DNA of 32,650 nt from Sciscionella sediminilitoris. Its GTDB lineage: Bacteria; Actinomycetota; Actinomycetes; Mycobacteriales; Pseudonocardiaceae. Below, piece after piece: positions 24,868-32,187 of this stretch (its first letter is position 1; each line of letters begins with the position of its first letter). The stretch is from contig NZ_JALM01000014.1 in the NCBI RefSeq assembly GCF_000737195.2, forward strand, positions 1 through 32,650, read 5' to 3'. The position numbers were made by a program, and so were the translations under genes. The notes beneath the pieces are model-generated. The model saw only the letters and a program-made list of their open reading frames with translations, was not told where the DNA came from and did not search any database.

Positions 24868-25653
24868 GTGGCTCGCACCGATGGCAGAAACGATGACCAG
24901 CTTCGGGACATCAAACTCACCCGGGGCTTCCAGGACTGGCCCGCCGGCTCGGTACTCGTCGAGTTCGGCAACACCCGCGTGCTGTGCGCCGCGAGTGTCA
25001 CCGAAGGGGTCCCGCGCTGGCGTACCGGTTCCGGGCTCGGCTGGGTGACCGCCGAGTACGCGATGCTCCCCTCCGCGACGCACACCCGCGGCGACCGGGA
25101 ATCCGTCAAGGGCAAGATCGGCGGGCGCACCCACGAGATCTCCCGGCTCGTCGGCCGATCGCTGCGCGCCTGCATCGACCTCGCCGCGCTCGGTGAGAAC
25201 ACCATCGTGATCGACTGCGATGTCCTGCAGGCCGACGGCGGAACCCGGACCGCGGCGATCACCGGCGGCTACGTCGCCCTGCACGACGCCGTCACCTGGC
25301 TGCGCGCCGCCGGAGCGCTCGCCGACCCGAAACCGCTTTCCTGCGCCGTTTCCGCGATCAGCGTCGGCGTTGTCGACGGCCGGGTCCGGCTCGACCTGCC
25401 CTACGAAGAGGACTCGCGCGCCGAGGTCGACATGAACGTGGTCGCCACCGACGCGGGCACCCTGGTCGAGGTGCAGGGCACCGGGGAGGGCGCCACCTTC
25501 CCCCGCTCCACCCTCGACAAGATGCTCGACCTGGCCACCGCGGGCTGCGACGAGCTCTGCAAGATCCAGGCCGCCGCGCTCGAGGCGCCCTACCCCGGAG
25601 AACTGCCCGAGCCCCCGGCGGGCAAGTCCGGCGGGAAGGGCAAGGGCAAATGA
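24868..25653 (+). CDS. rph: Ribonuclease PH
   Basis: RNase PH is a phosphorolytic 3'-5' exoribonuclease that trims tRNA precursors. The 261-residue protein has the family core. [27 protein letters not shown] is near the start in two adjoining blocks. [20 protein letters not shown] and [15 protein letters not shown] follow. The phosphate and catalytic region is [15 protein letters not shown], and the last core block is [21 protein letters not shown] Gly/Lys-rich tail follows. GTG start, leaderless. rdgB overlaps it by 4 nt (ATGA), the Rv1340-Rv1341 pairing. Confidence 0.97.
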   Translation: MARTDGRNDDQLRDIKLTRGFQDWPAGSVLVEFGNTRVLCAASVTEGVPRWRTGSGLGWVTAEYAMLPSATHTRGDRESVKGKIGGRTHEISRLVGRSLRACIDLAALGENTIVIDCDVLQADGGTRTAAITGGYVALHDAVTWLRAAGALADPKPLSCAVSAISVGVVDGRVRLDLPYEEDSRAEVDMNVVATDAGTLVEVQGTGEGATFPRSTLDKMLDLATAGCDELCKIQAAALEAPYPGELPEPPAGKSGGKGKGK

Positions 25654-26258
25654 GCACCTTGCTGATCGCCACGCGCAACAAGCACAAGCGCGTGGAGCTC
25701 GAGCGCATCCTCGCCGCCGCGGGGATCGGAGTCGAGCTCGTGGACCTCAACTCCGTCCCGCCCTTCGATGAGGCCCCCGAGACCGCGCCGGATTTCGAGG
25801 GGAACGCCCTCGACAAGGCGCGCGATGCGGTGCGCGCCACCGGACTCGCCGCGGTCGCCGACGACTCCGGGCTCGCCGTGGACGCACTCAACGGCATGCC
25901 CGGGGTACTGTCCGCGCGCTGGTCCGGGCAGCACGGCCAGGACAAGGCCAACCTCGAACTGCTGCTCGCCCAGGTGCGCGACGTGCCCGAGGAACGGCTC
26001 GGCGCCGCGTTCGTCAGCGCCGCGGCCCTGGTGCGGCCGGATGGCCAGGAAACCGTCGTGCGCGGTACCTGGCCCGGCCGCCTCGTGCGCGAACCCCGTG
26101 GCACCAACGGGTTCGGCTACGACCCGATCTTCGCCCCGCTCGAGGAACCCGAGTACACCGCGGCGGAACTGTCCGATGAACGCAAGGACGAGCTCTCGCA
26201 CCGCGGCCGCGCCCTGCGCGAACTGCTCCCCGCGCTGCGCGCCTTCGCCGAATCCTGA
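25650..26258 (+). CDS. rdgB: RdgB/HAM1 non-canonical purine NTP pyrophosphatase
   Basis: The enzyme hydrolyses dITP, dXTP and ITP to monophosphates, keeping inosine and xanthine out of nucleic acids. The 202-residue protein has [14 protein letters not shown] (phosphate-binding start), [30 protein letters not shown] (catalytic Asp and Mg2+ site), NGFGYDPIF and the late [13 protein letters not shown] overlaps the rph stop. It converges on bcp with 15 nt between them and no obvious terminator. Confidence 0.96.
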   Translation: MSTLLIATRNKHKRVELERILAAAGIGVELVDLNSVPPFDEAPETAPDFEGNALDKARDAVRATGLAAVADDSGLAVDALNGMPGVLSARWSGQHGQDKANLELLLAQVRDVPEERLGAAFVSAAALVRPDGQETVVRGTWPGRLVREPRGTNGFGYDPIFAPLEEPEYTAAELSDERKDELSHRGRALRELLPALRAFAES

Positions 26259-26273
26259 GCGGGGCTCTCCGAT

Positions 26274-26741
26274 CTAGACGCCGAGGTCCTTGATCAGCCG
26301 GGCGACATGGCCGGTCGCGCGGACGTTGTACAGCGCACGTTCGATGCGGCCCTGTTCGTCGACCACGAAGGTCGAGCGGATGACGCCCTGCACGACCTTG
26401 CCGTAGTTCTTCTTCTCGCCGAACGCGCCCCATGCGGTCATCATGGTCTTGTCCACATCGGAGAGCAGCGGGAAGGTCAGGTTCTCCTCGGTGATGAACT
26501 TGGCGAGCTTTTCCGGCTTGTCCGGGGAAACACCGAGCACCGCGTAGCCCGCGTCGTTGAGCAGGGCGAGGTTTTCGGTGAAGTCGCACGCTTGTTTGGT
26601 GCAGCCCGGGGTGCTCGCCGCCGGGTAGCAGTAGACGATCACCTTGCCGCCCTTGTAGTCGGCGAGGGAGATCTGTTTCCCGGTCGAGTCCGGGAGGGTG
26701 AACGCGGGCGCTTGCTGGCCTTCTGACAACCGTTCCGTCAT
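26274..26741 (-). CDS. bcp: Thioredoxin-dependent thiol peroxidase Bcp (peroxiredoxin)
   Basis: The peroxiredoxin of the BCP/PrxQ class reduces hydroperoxides. The 155-residue protein has APAFTLPDSTGKQISLADYKG, then STPGCTKQACDF with peroxidatic C47 and resolving C52 five residues apart, the atypical 2-Cys arrangement. FGEKKNYGKVVQGVIRSTFV is the conserved C-terminal block with the catalytic-site Arg. ATG 26741 has TACCGT 6 nt upstream, so it is probably leaderless. It converges on rdgB. Confidence 0.96.
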   Translation of the reverse strand: MTERLSEGQQAPAFTLPDSTGKQISLADYKGGKVIVYCYPAASTPGCTKQACDFTENLALLNDAGYAVLGVSPDKPEKLAKFITEENLTFPLLSDVDKTMMTAWGAFGEKKNYGKVVQGVIRSTFVVDEQGRIERALYNVRATGHVARLIKDLGV

Positions 26742-26747
26742 GGCGCC

Positions 26748-26753
26748 ACGGTA
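26748..26753 (-). promoter_or_regulatory. Leaderless -10 box of bcp
   Basis: TACCGT on the minus strand, 6 nt (GGCGCC), then ATG 26741. It lies 7 nt past the end of the small membrane-protein gene upstream. Confidence 0.5.
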
Positions 26754-26760
26754 TCGGGTG

Positions 26761-26922
26761 TCACCGCGCGAACACGAGGAAGGCGAGCAGTAGCCCCGCC
26801 CCGAGGAACCAGAGCACGGAAACGACGGCGAGATTGCGCCAGTCCGTACGGGTGCTCGTCTGTTCGCCGGGTTCGTACAGCCCCCGGGTCTCCAGCCAGC
26901 GAACCCAGCCGTTCACTCCCAT
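26761..26922 (-). CDS. Small single-pass membrane protein (53 aa)
   Basis: A short open frame reads MGVNGWVRWLETRGLYEPGE, a polar stretch, then a single hydrophobic helix (about 31-51, NLAVVSVLWFLGAGLLLAFL) and VFAR. Its ATG lies inside the last codons of the 139-residue gene upstream (10-nt overlap), so it would be translationally coupled. Codon third positions are mostly G or C, like real genes here. I recognise no family. The Trp/Arg-rich N-terminus would sit on the cytoplasmic side. Confidence 0.6.
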   Translation of the reverse strand: MGVNGWVRWLETRGLYEPGEQTSTRTDWRNLAVVSVLWFLGAGLLLAFLVFAR

Positions 26923-27332
26923 GCGGGTGCCTGCTCGGGCAGGTTCGGGTCGATCGTGAGCGCGCAGTATTGCCAGGCACGAGAGGCGATGTACTGCAGG
27001 CCGCTGCTGTCGAAGTCCATCAGCGGCGCTTTGCGCACGTGCGTCTTGCCCGCGATGCTCATCATGTCCGTGGCGGCCTGGTCCAGCGGCAGCCTGCCGA
27101 CCATGCCCGCGGCTTTCTCGTAGACGTCGGCGCGCGCGTTGGCCAGCTGTTCACCGTAGGCGTCGCTCTTGGCTTTCGCCTGCATGGCCGTGGCCCGTGC
27201 GGCCTGCGCGTATCCGTTGAACCGCTCGGCGAACTCGGCCGCGGTCAGGGCGGGTGTCGCATTCAGTACCGTCCCCGGTCCGGCCTCCGCCTCCCCGGGC
27301 ACCGGATTCGCTTGCTCGGCCGCGTTGTCCAT
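26913..27332 (-). CDS. Hypothetical protein (139 aa), helical
   Basis: I do not recognise this protein. The first 25 residues are acidic and proline-rich. A long alanine-rich helix follows (about 28-80, LTAAEFAERFNGYAQAARAT onward) that could form a coiled coil. The rest is mixed and ends in NLPEQAPAWE. No signal peptide or membrane segment is seen. ATG 27332 has TAGGGT 6 nt upstream (leaderless). The 53-residue membrane protein gene overlaps its end, suggesting that the two products work together. Confidence 0.75.
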   Translation of the reverse strand: MDNAAEQANPVPGEAEAGPGTVLNATPALTAAEFAERFNGYAQAARATAMQAKAKSDAYGEQLANARADVYEKAAGMVGRLPLDQAATDMMSIAGKTHVRKAPLMDFDSSGLQYIASRAWQYCALTIDPNLPEQAPAWE

Positions 27333-27338
27333 GGGGGA

Positions 27339-27348
27339 ACCCTACCGT
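27339..27348. promoter_or_regulatory. Two face-to-face -10 boxes sharing TA
   Basis: Minus-strand TAGGGT (27339-27344) serves the gene starting at 27332 with 6-nt spacing. Plus-strand TACCGT (27343-27348) stands 7 nt before a GTG at 27356. They share the self-complementary TA at 27343-27344, a layout expected for a bidirectional promoter. Confidence 0.4.
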
Positions 27349-27355
27349 CACCGTC

Positions 27356-27475
27356 GTGAAGTTCGAGCGTGCAGAGTGCAATTTTACCCAGGTGATCTGG
27401 CGTTATGTCGGTGCCCGGAGACGAAAATTCCCCCAAATGGAGGCGTCACGAGTTGTGTGTGCTCCGCTACCGTAA
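27356..27475 (+). CDS. Candidate leaderless small ORF (39 aa), weak
   Basis: GTG 27356 follows TACCGT by 7 nt and opens a 39-residue frame starting VKFERAECNFTQVIWRYVG and ending in VVCAPLP before TAA. The region has clearly lower GC than its neighbours, and third positions are only about half G/C, so coding is doubtful. It could be a leader peptide or a non-coding segment that happens to be open. Confidence 0.25.
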   Translation: MKFERAECNFTQVIWRYVGARRRKFPQMEASRVVCAPLP

Positions 27476-27507
27476 GTCTTAGCCGTCGAACCCCAGCGGC
27501 GGCCTCC

Positions 27508-27552
27508 GCCCCCGCGCTCCCGGTGACCCCCAGGCTGGTTGAGCGCGGGGGC
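27508..27552 (+). other. 12-bp hairpin in the leader of the cysteine-hydrolase gene
   Basis: GCCCCCGCGCTC at 27508-27519 and its exact reverse complement GAGCGCGGGGGC at 27541-27552 enclose a 21-nt loop. CAGGGCCCTG at 27564-27573 is a second short palindrome. Together they occupy the middle of a 313-nt gap between 27333 and 27645. They could be a terminator, an attenuator, or part of a structured leader for the gene at 27646. No T-tract follows the stem. Confidence 0.4.
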
Positions 27553-27645
27553 CCTTACTTGTCCAGGGCCCTGCCCGGGGCGAAAAAGGGGTCCGTATCG
27601 CGCTGTTTCGGGCGTAACCTGATCTCCTGCGATCGGGAGGCTCAC

Positions 27646-28212
27646 GTGACCACGCTCGTCGACCGGCCGAACAGCGCGCTGCTCGTGCTCGACATGCAGA
27701 ACGGCGTCCTCGCACAGGCCCACGACCGGGACACGATCGTGGCCACTGTCGCGAGCCTGGTGGCCAGGGCGCGCGCCGGCGAGGTTCCGGTGCTCTGGAT
27801 GCAGCACTGTGGCGAGGAACTGCCCGAAGGCAGCGAGGGCTGGCAGTACGTGTCCGAGCTCGTGCCGTATCCGGACGAACCGGTACTGCGCAAGAGCTAC
27901 GCCGATGCCTTCGAGGAGACCGGCCTCGAGCAGGCGCTCGCGGAGCGCGGGGCCGGCAGGGTGTTCCTCGCCGGAGCACAGACCGACGAGTGTATCCGCT
28001 CGACCTTGCACGGTGCCATCGTGCGCGGCTACGACACGATCCTGATCGCCGATGCGCACACCACCGAGGACCTCAGCCGGTTCGGTGCGCCCACTCCGGA
28101 ACAGGTCATCGCGCACACCAATCTGTACTGGCGGTACCACCAGGCTCCCGGCCGGACAGCGGGCACGGTGACCAGTGCCGAGCTCGACTTCGCCGCCCCC
28201 GGGCGATCGTGA
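27646..28212 (+). CDS. Isochorismatase-like cysteine hydrolase
   Basis: The 188-residue protein of the isochorismatase superfamily is the same fold as PncA in this window. The triad is D16 (LLVLDMQNG), K83 (VLRKSYADAF) and C116 (LAGAQTDECIRST). The PncA metal-binding set is lacking, so it is not a nicotinamidase. Its substrate (amide, isochorismate-like or other) is unknown. GTG 27646 is supported by GGGAGG 5 nt upstream, and the open frame above it is not coding-like. Its stop overlaps the next gene's GTG by 4 nt. Confidence 0.9.
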   Translation: MTTLVDRPNSALLVLDMQNGVLAQAHDRDTIVATVASLVARARAGEVPVLWMQHCGEELPEGSEGWQYVSELVPYPDEPVLRKSYADAFEETGLEQALAERGAGRVFLAGAQTDECIRSTLHGAIVRGYDTILIADAHTTEDLSRFGAPTPEQVIAHTNLYWRYHQAPGRTAGTVTSAELDFAAPGRS

Positions 28213-28538
28213 ACGAGACCGTGATGAACGAGGAACCGGGGTGTGCCGAATGGCGCGCGGCCCTGCGGCGGGACCGGGAACTGCTCGCCGAGCTCGATCC
28301 GCGCTCCGATGAGTACCGGCGGGTGCGGCGCAGGATCCGGCGCGAGACCGCGAAACTGGCCGGATACGAGGAGATCCGTGCGCGGCGCGGGGCCGAGCGC
28401 GGCTACGCGGGCTGGGCGCTGGCCGTTATCGGGGCCGTGGTGCTCATTCCGGCCTGGGGGACCTGGTGGATCCTGCTCGGCCTCGGCATGTTGTTGTTCG
28501 GCCTGTACCTGGCGGTCGAGCGGCCCCGGCCCCGATAG
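28209..28538 (+). CDS. Small membrane protein with charged N-terminal helix (109 aa)
   Basis: I do not recognise this protein. About 65 residues are very rich in Arg and Glu (WRAALRRDRELLAELDPRSD and on), likely a cytoplasmic helix. Two close hydrophobic segments follow (AGWALAVIGAVVLIPAW and WILLGLGMLLFGLYLAV), then a basic tail. GTG 28209 overlaps the upstream stop as GTGA; ATG 28224 is an alternative. Coupling suggests cotranscription with the cysteine hydrolase. The TAG stop begins a TAGCCT box that may start transcription of the next gene. Confidence 0.75.
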   Translation: MNETVMNEEPGCAEWRAALRRDRELLAELDPRSDEYRRVRRRIRRETAKLAGYEEIRARRGAERGYAGWALAVIGAVVLIPAWGTWWILLGLGMLLFGLYLAVERPRPR

Positions 28539-28580
28539 CCTCGGACGGCGAACGGCCCGGAAACGTGATCGGGGGATGTC

Positions 28581-28946
28581 GTGCATGTCGTCGAAGTCGA
28601 CGAACGGGACAGCAGCTGGGAGGACGCGGATCCGCGATTTCGCGTGTACCTCTTCACCGGCGGCGATCTTCCGTACACCTCGTGGACCGTGGAGACCTGC
28701 GACATCACCGGGGCCGGGTTACTGGATGTGCTCGGCTGGGCCGAGGAACGGGCCGGAGAGCAGAACGCGCTCTACGCCATCGCTCTCGTCGGTACGGATC
28801 ACCGGGTTCCGCAGGTGCAGCGGCGTGGACTGACCTGGCTCATCGGAATGGACGCCAATCATCCTGCGGAAACCGAGGCCGAGCGGCGCTGTTACGCGGA
28901 GATGCTGGCCCGCCGGGACAGTCCGGTGCTGGGGTGCCAGGGGTGA
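28581..28946 (+). CDS. Hypothetical protein (121 aa)
   Basis: The 121-residue soluble protein matches no family I can name. It opens VHVVEVDERDSSWEDADPRF, then RVYLFTGGDLPYTSWTVE, a helix GAGLLDVLGWAEERAG, a strand ALYAIALVG and RGLTWLIGMDAN. The order suggests an alternating alpha/beta fold. GTG 28581 is preceded by GGGGGA. Codon use is like the neighbours. The gap of 42 nt from the previous gene allows either readthrough or its own promoter at TAGCCT 28536-28541. Confidence 0.7.
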   Translation: MHVVEVDERDSSWEDADPRFRVYLFTGGDLPYTSWTVETCDITGAGLLDVLGWAEERAGEQNALYAIALVGTDHRVPQVQRRGLTWLIGMDANHPAETEAERRCYAEMLARRDSPVLGCQG

Positions 28947-29020
28947 GCGCTTGGCTCGACATCATCACCGCCCGATCCTGGCGAAGCTGCGGAGCAGCGA
29001 GCGGAATCGGGTCGATCGGG

Positions 29021-29094
29021 TGGGCCCGGAGAGACTCGAACTCTCACTGGCATGGACCTAAACCATGTGCCTCTGCCAATTGGGCTACGGGCCC
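29021..29094 (-). tRNA. tRNA with UAG anticodon and short variable loop
   Basis: A complete 74-nt cloverleaf reads on the minus strand. The acceptor stem is GGGCCCG/CGGGCCC with discriminator A. The D arm has GCC/GGC pairs and GG in the loop. The anticodon stem is CATGG/CCATG with loop TTTAGGT, so the anticodon is UAG (29058-29060). The variable loop is only 5 nt (CCAGT), and the T arm is GAGAG/CTCTC with TTCGAGT. CCA is not encoded. UAG would decode CUA leucine codons, yet bacterial tRNA-Leu normally has a long variable arm. Discriminator A and G37 agree with leucine. It could be a specialised or misannotation-prone tRNA; charging is unknown. Confidence 0.85.
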
Positions 29095-29187
29095 CAGCTC
29101 CGCGGGGGAGTCTACAGCGAGCCCCGGACTGCACTTCGCGGGTTCGGTGCTTTACGGTTGGCCAGCAGCAGGGCACGAGGAGGAACT

Positions 29188-29409
29188 GTGGCGCGGGACC
29201 CGGAGACGATTCAACACGAGATCGAGCAGGCGCGTGACGCGCTCGCGGGCACGCTCGACCAGCTGGGCGCGAAGGCGAATCCGCAACGGCTCGCGGATAC
29301 GGCCCGTTCGACGGTGCAGGCCAAGCTGGCGGAGCCGAAAGTCAAGTATGCGCTGATCGGCGCCGGAACCCTGGTCGGGCTGCTCGTGCTGCGCAAGCTG
29401 TTCCGCTAG
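29188..29409 (+). CDS. DUF3618 family small membrane-associated protein
   Basis: The 73-residue protein has the DUF3618 pattern: PETIQHEIEQARDALAGTLD, LGAKANPQRLADTARS, then AKLAEPKVKYALIGAGTLVG and a C-terminal hydrophobic segment ending LLVLRKLFR. Family members are common in actinobacteria and of unknown role. GTG 29188 has a strong AGGAGG with good spacing. The gene converges with the 139-residue gene on the other strand with a gap of 3 nt. Confidence 0.9.
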   Translation: MARDPETIQHEIEQARDALAGTLDQLGAKANPQRLADTARSTVQAKLAEPKVKYALIGAGTLVGLLVLRKLFR

Positions 29410-29412
29410 CGA

Positions 29413-29832
29413 CTATTTGGCCTCGGCGACGTCGGCCTCGGGTTCGGCGGCGGGGGCCGGGGCTTTCCCGCTGTCCCCGGCGGGCGCCGATTCGGTGGCC
29501 GAAGCCTTCCCGTTGACCTTCGCGGCGCCGTTGACCTGCGTGGATGTGCTCTCCGCCGGTTCGGATGCCGCCGGTTCCGCGGCCGCTCCCGTTCCAGTGG
29601 TCAGCCGTGCGTGCAGGTAGGCGTCGGTGAAGGCGAAGGCGTCGCCGTCGAGCAGGTGCACGACGGTTTTCTCTCCCTCTCCGGCGGCGAGTTTCTCCAC
29701 CAGCTGGTCGGCCTTGTCCCGTGCGGCGATCAGTCCCGTCGCGCTGGCGCTGAGTTCCTCCTCGGCGCGGGTCGCGGTGAGTTTCCAGTCGTCGCCGTCA
29801 CGTGTGTAGTTGATCGTGATCGGTTCCTGCAT
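29413..29832 (-). CDS. Hypothetical protein with Ala/Pro-rich tail (139 aa)
   Basis: I do not recognise this protein. A compact first part (1-80) reads ITINYTRDGDDWKLTATRAE, a helix of the type ATGLIAARDKADQLVEKLA, and TVVHLLDGDAFAFTDAYLHARL. The remaining 60 residues are low-complexity Ala, Pro, Glu and Ser, likely disordered. ATG 29832 has GGGAGG upstream, whereas the open frame continues upstream into non-coding-like sequence. The TAG stop of the tetR gene upstream begins a TAGATT box (29909-29914) that could start its transcript with a leader of about 70 nt. Confidence 0.75.
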   Translation of the reverse strand: MQEPITINYTRDGDDWKLTATRAEEELSASATGLIAARDKADQLVEKLAAGEGEKTVVHLLDGDAFAFTDAYLHARLTTGTGAAAEPAASEPAESTSTQVNGAAKVNGKASATESAPAGDSGKAPAPAAEPEADVAEAK

Positions 29833-29911
29833 CACTGCCTCCCGTTCCTGCCTTCGGTGGCCGCCCTTCCCGAACGGTTCACCGAGGACCACATCACTCC
29901 CAACGGGTAAT

Positions 29912-30547
29912 CTACGCGTTCTGGGCGTCCCCGCGAAACTCGGCGAGCATGCCGTACCAGCACCCACGCATGATGTATTCGGCCGCCTGCGCCGGAGTGA
30001 CCTCGTCGCGGTGCTCACACCAGGTGGCGAGCCGTTCACAGGCGCCGAGCAGGATCTCGGCCGCGGCCTCCCTGGACTTCTCGTCCGTGGTGGGGGCGAA
30101 GCCCTGCATGAGCGCGGTCATGAGGTTGGTCTGCTGCTGACGGGTCTGCTCGACCTCGGAGCCCGCGGAGTTGGCCATCAGCGCGCCCTCGTTGCGCAGC
30201 AGTGACCAGGCCTGGCGGTGGTTCGTGATGAACTCGAAGAAGGCGACGAGCCCTTTGCGCAGGGCGTCCTCGATGTCGATCGCCCCGAGCACGGCCTCCT
30301 CGGTGCTCCGTCGCAGTTCGGCGCGCGCCTGCCGGATGGTGCCGATGAGCAGGCCTTCCTTGGAGCCGAAGTATTCGTAGAGCATCGGCTTGGACACGCC
30401 GACCCGTTCGGCGATCTCGTCCATCGAGGTGGCCACGAACCCGCGCGCGGCGAAGATCTCCTCCGCGACGGTGAGCATCTGCCGCTCCCGCTCGGCTCGG
30501 GGCATGCGTTTGCGAACTGGTGCCTGTTCGTTTCCGGTGGCCGTCAC
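29912..30547 (-). CDS. TetR-family transcriptional regulator
   Basis: The 211-residue regulator has a classic N-terminal TetR helix-turn-helix (about 18-67: RERQMLTVAEEIFAARGF, TSMDEIAERVGVSKPMLYEY, FGSKEGLL). A helical ligand-binding domain follows. GTG 30547 has TAGACT 7 nt upstream, a leaderless start. It is divergent from the monooxygenase gene across a 101-bp region carrying two short palindromes, so it probably represses that gene and itself. The ligand is unknown, perhaps a ketone or lipid substrate of the enzyme. Confidence 0.93.
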   Translation of the reverse strand: MTATGNEQAPVRKRMPRAERERQMLTVAEEIFAARGFVATSMDEIAERVGVSKPMLYEYFGSKEGLLIGTIRQARAELRRSTEEAVLGAIDIEDALRKGLVAFFEFITNHRQAWSLLRNEGALMANSAGSEVEQTRQQQTNLMTALMQGFAPTTDEKSREAAAEILLGACERLATWCEHRDEVTPAQAAEYIMRGCWYGMLAEFRGDAQNA

Positions 30548-30554
30548 GGGGCTC

Positions 30555-30560
30555 AGTCTA
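30555..30560 (-). promoter_or_regulatory. Leaderless -10 box of the tetR gene
   Basis: TAGACT on the minus strand, 7 nt, then GTG 30547. Confidence 0.45.
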
Positions 30561-30580
30561 CGCGAATCCGCGATCTAATC

Positions 30581-30603
30581 TACCATCGGTAACCTACTTG
30601 TAG
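30581..30603. promoter_or_regulatory. Two adjacent short palindromes, candidate TetR operator
   Basis: TACC-ATC-GGTA (30581-30591) and CTAC-TT-GTAG (30594-30603) lie between the divergent tetR and monooxygenase genes. GTAAC is also repeated on either side of the second palindrome. A TAACAT at 30604-30609 directly follows and may be the monooxygenase -10. Confidence 0.45.
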
Positions 30604-30648
30604 TAACATCACGGCAGGACGCCATTCGAGCACGGCAGGAGCACAGGC

Positions 30649-32172
30649 ATGGCTGAACCGACAAGTCAGGCGATCGCCAAGGTGGCGATCATCGGCAGCG
30701 GATTTTCCGGCCTCGGCATGGGCATCAGGCTCAAGCAGGACGGCATCGAGGACTTCGTGATCCTGGAGAAGGCCAAGGATGTCGGCGGCACCTGGCGGGA
30801 CAACACCTACCCGGGCTGCGCCTGCGACATTCAGTCACACATGTACTCGTTCTCGTTCGAGCAGAACCCGGACTGGAGCCGCTCCTACTCGCCGCAACCG
30901 GAGATCTGGGAGTACCTGCGCGGGGTGGCCCGCAAGCACGATCTGTACCGGCACATGCGCTATGGGGTCGAGGTGAAGACGGCCCGCTGGGACGAGGAGC
31001 GCAGCTTCTGGCGGATCTACGATGCCGAGGGCACCGAGTACCGCGCGCAGTTCCTGGTCTCCGGGATCGGGGCGCTGCACATTCCGAACGTGCCCGCGCT
31101 GCCCGGGATCGAACGTTTCGAGGGGACCGCCTTCCACTCCGCGGAGTGGGACCACGACTTCGACCTGCGGGGCAAGAAGGTCGCGGTGGTCGGGACCGGC
31201 GCCTCCGCGGTGCAGTTCGTGCCGCAGATCGCGCCCGAGGTGGCGAAGCTGGAACTGTTCCAGCGCACCCCGCCGTGGATCATGCCCAAGGGCGACTACG
31301 ACATGCCGGGCTGGGCGCGGCAGGCGTTCAAACGGATCCCGTTCGCCCAGACCCTCTACCGCGACTTCCTGTACTGGATCAACGAGATGCGCGCGATCGG
31401 GTTCAACGGGCAGTCGTGGCTGATGCGGCTCGCTGAGCAGGTGGCGCGCAAGCACATGGCCGCGAGCATCAAGGACCGGGAACTGCGCCGCAAGCTCACC
31501 CCGGACTACACCATGGGCTGCAAGCGGGTGCTCAAGTCCAATGACTACTACCCGGCACTGAACCGGGACAACGTCGACGTGATCACCGACGGGATCGCCG
31601 AGGTGCGCGAGCATTCGGTGGTGGACTCGGCCGGGGTGGAACACGAGGTCGACGCGATCATCTACGGCACCGGGTTTCACGTGACCGATTCCCTCGAGTA
31701 CCTGGACGTGATCGGGCGCGAGGGGCAGCGGCTGGACAAGACCTGGCAGGAGAACGGGATCCAGACGCACAACGGGATCGCCGTCGCCGGGTTCCCGAAC
31801 CTGTTCTTCCTGCTCGGGCCGAACACCGGGCTGGGACACAACTCGGTGGTGTTCATGATCGAGCAGCAGATGCGTTACGTCGGCGAGGCGATCCAGCTGG
31901 TCGACAAGGGCAAGGCGGGCGCCATCGAGGTGCGCAAGTCCGTGCAGGACCGGTTCAACCAGGATGTGCAGCAGCAGCTGGAGAACGGCGTGTGGTCGAC
32001 CGGTGGCTGCACGAGCTGGTACCTGGACAGCAAGGGCGTGAACCGCACCGTCTGGCCGGGGTTCACCTTCAACTACTGGCGCCGGACCCGGCGGATCGCT
32101 CCCGCCGAGTTCGCGCTGCTCGGCCGCAGTCCCCAGCTGACCCAGGACGAGGACCTGGTCAAGGCGGGCTGA
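30649..32172 (+). CDS. Baeyer-Villiger-type flavin monooxygenase
   Basis: The 507-residue FAD/NADPH enzyme inserts oxygen next to a carbonyl or oxidises heteroatoms. Rossmann motifs are GSGFSG (16-21, FAD) and GTGASA (182-187, NADPH). Between them is FEGTAFHSAEW (157-167), the FxGxxxHxxxW signature of type I Baeyer-Villiger enzymes. Other conserved parts are DVGGTWRDNTYPGCACDIQS and DAIIYGTGF. Actinobacteria carry many paralogs with ketone, steroid or lipid substrates, so the substrate cannot be told. ATG 30649 has an AGGAG Shine-Dalgarno sequence about 9 nt upstream. Probably controlled by the divergent TetR protein. A strong hairpin follows its stop. Confidence 0.94.
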   Translation: MAEPTSQAIAKVAIIGSGFSGLGMGIRLKQDGIEDFVILEKAKDVGGTWRDNTYPGCACDIQSHMYSFSFEQNPDWSRSYSPQPEIWEYLRGVARKHDLYRHMRYGVEVKTARWDEERSFWRIYDAEGTEYRAQFLVSGIGALHIPNVPALPGIERFEGTAFHSAEWDHDFDLRGKKVAVVGTGASAVQFVPQIAPEVAKLELFQRTPPWIMPKGDYDMPGWARQAFKRIPFAQTLYRDFLYWINEMRAIGFNGQSWLMRLAEQVARKHMAASIKDRELRRKLTPDYTMGCKRVLKSNDYYPALNRDNVDVITDGIAEVREHSVVDSAGVEHEVDAIIYGTGFHVTDSLEYLDVIGREGQRLDKTWQENGIQTHNGIAVAGFPNLFFLLGPNTGLGHNSVVFMIEQQMRYVGEAIQLVDKGKAGAIEVRKSVQDRFNQDVQQQLENGVWSTGGCTSWYLDSKGVNRTVWPGFTFNYWRRTRRIAPAEFALLGRSPQLTQDEDLVKAG

Positions 32173-32187
32173 TCCGGCGAGTTCATC

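Noticed and set aside
29021-29094. Reading the tRNA as a suppressor of UAG stop codons or as tRNA for pyrrolysine
   Set aside because: The anticodon is UAG, which pairs with CUA sense codons; reading UAG stops needs anticodon CUA. No pyl genes are seen.
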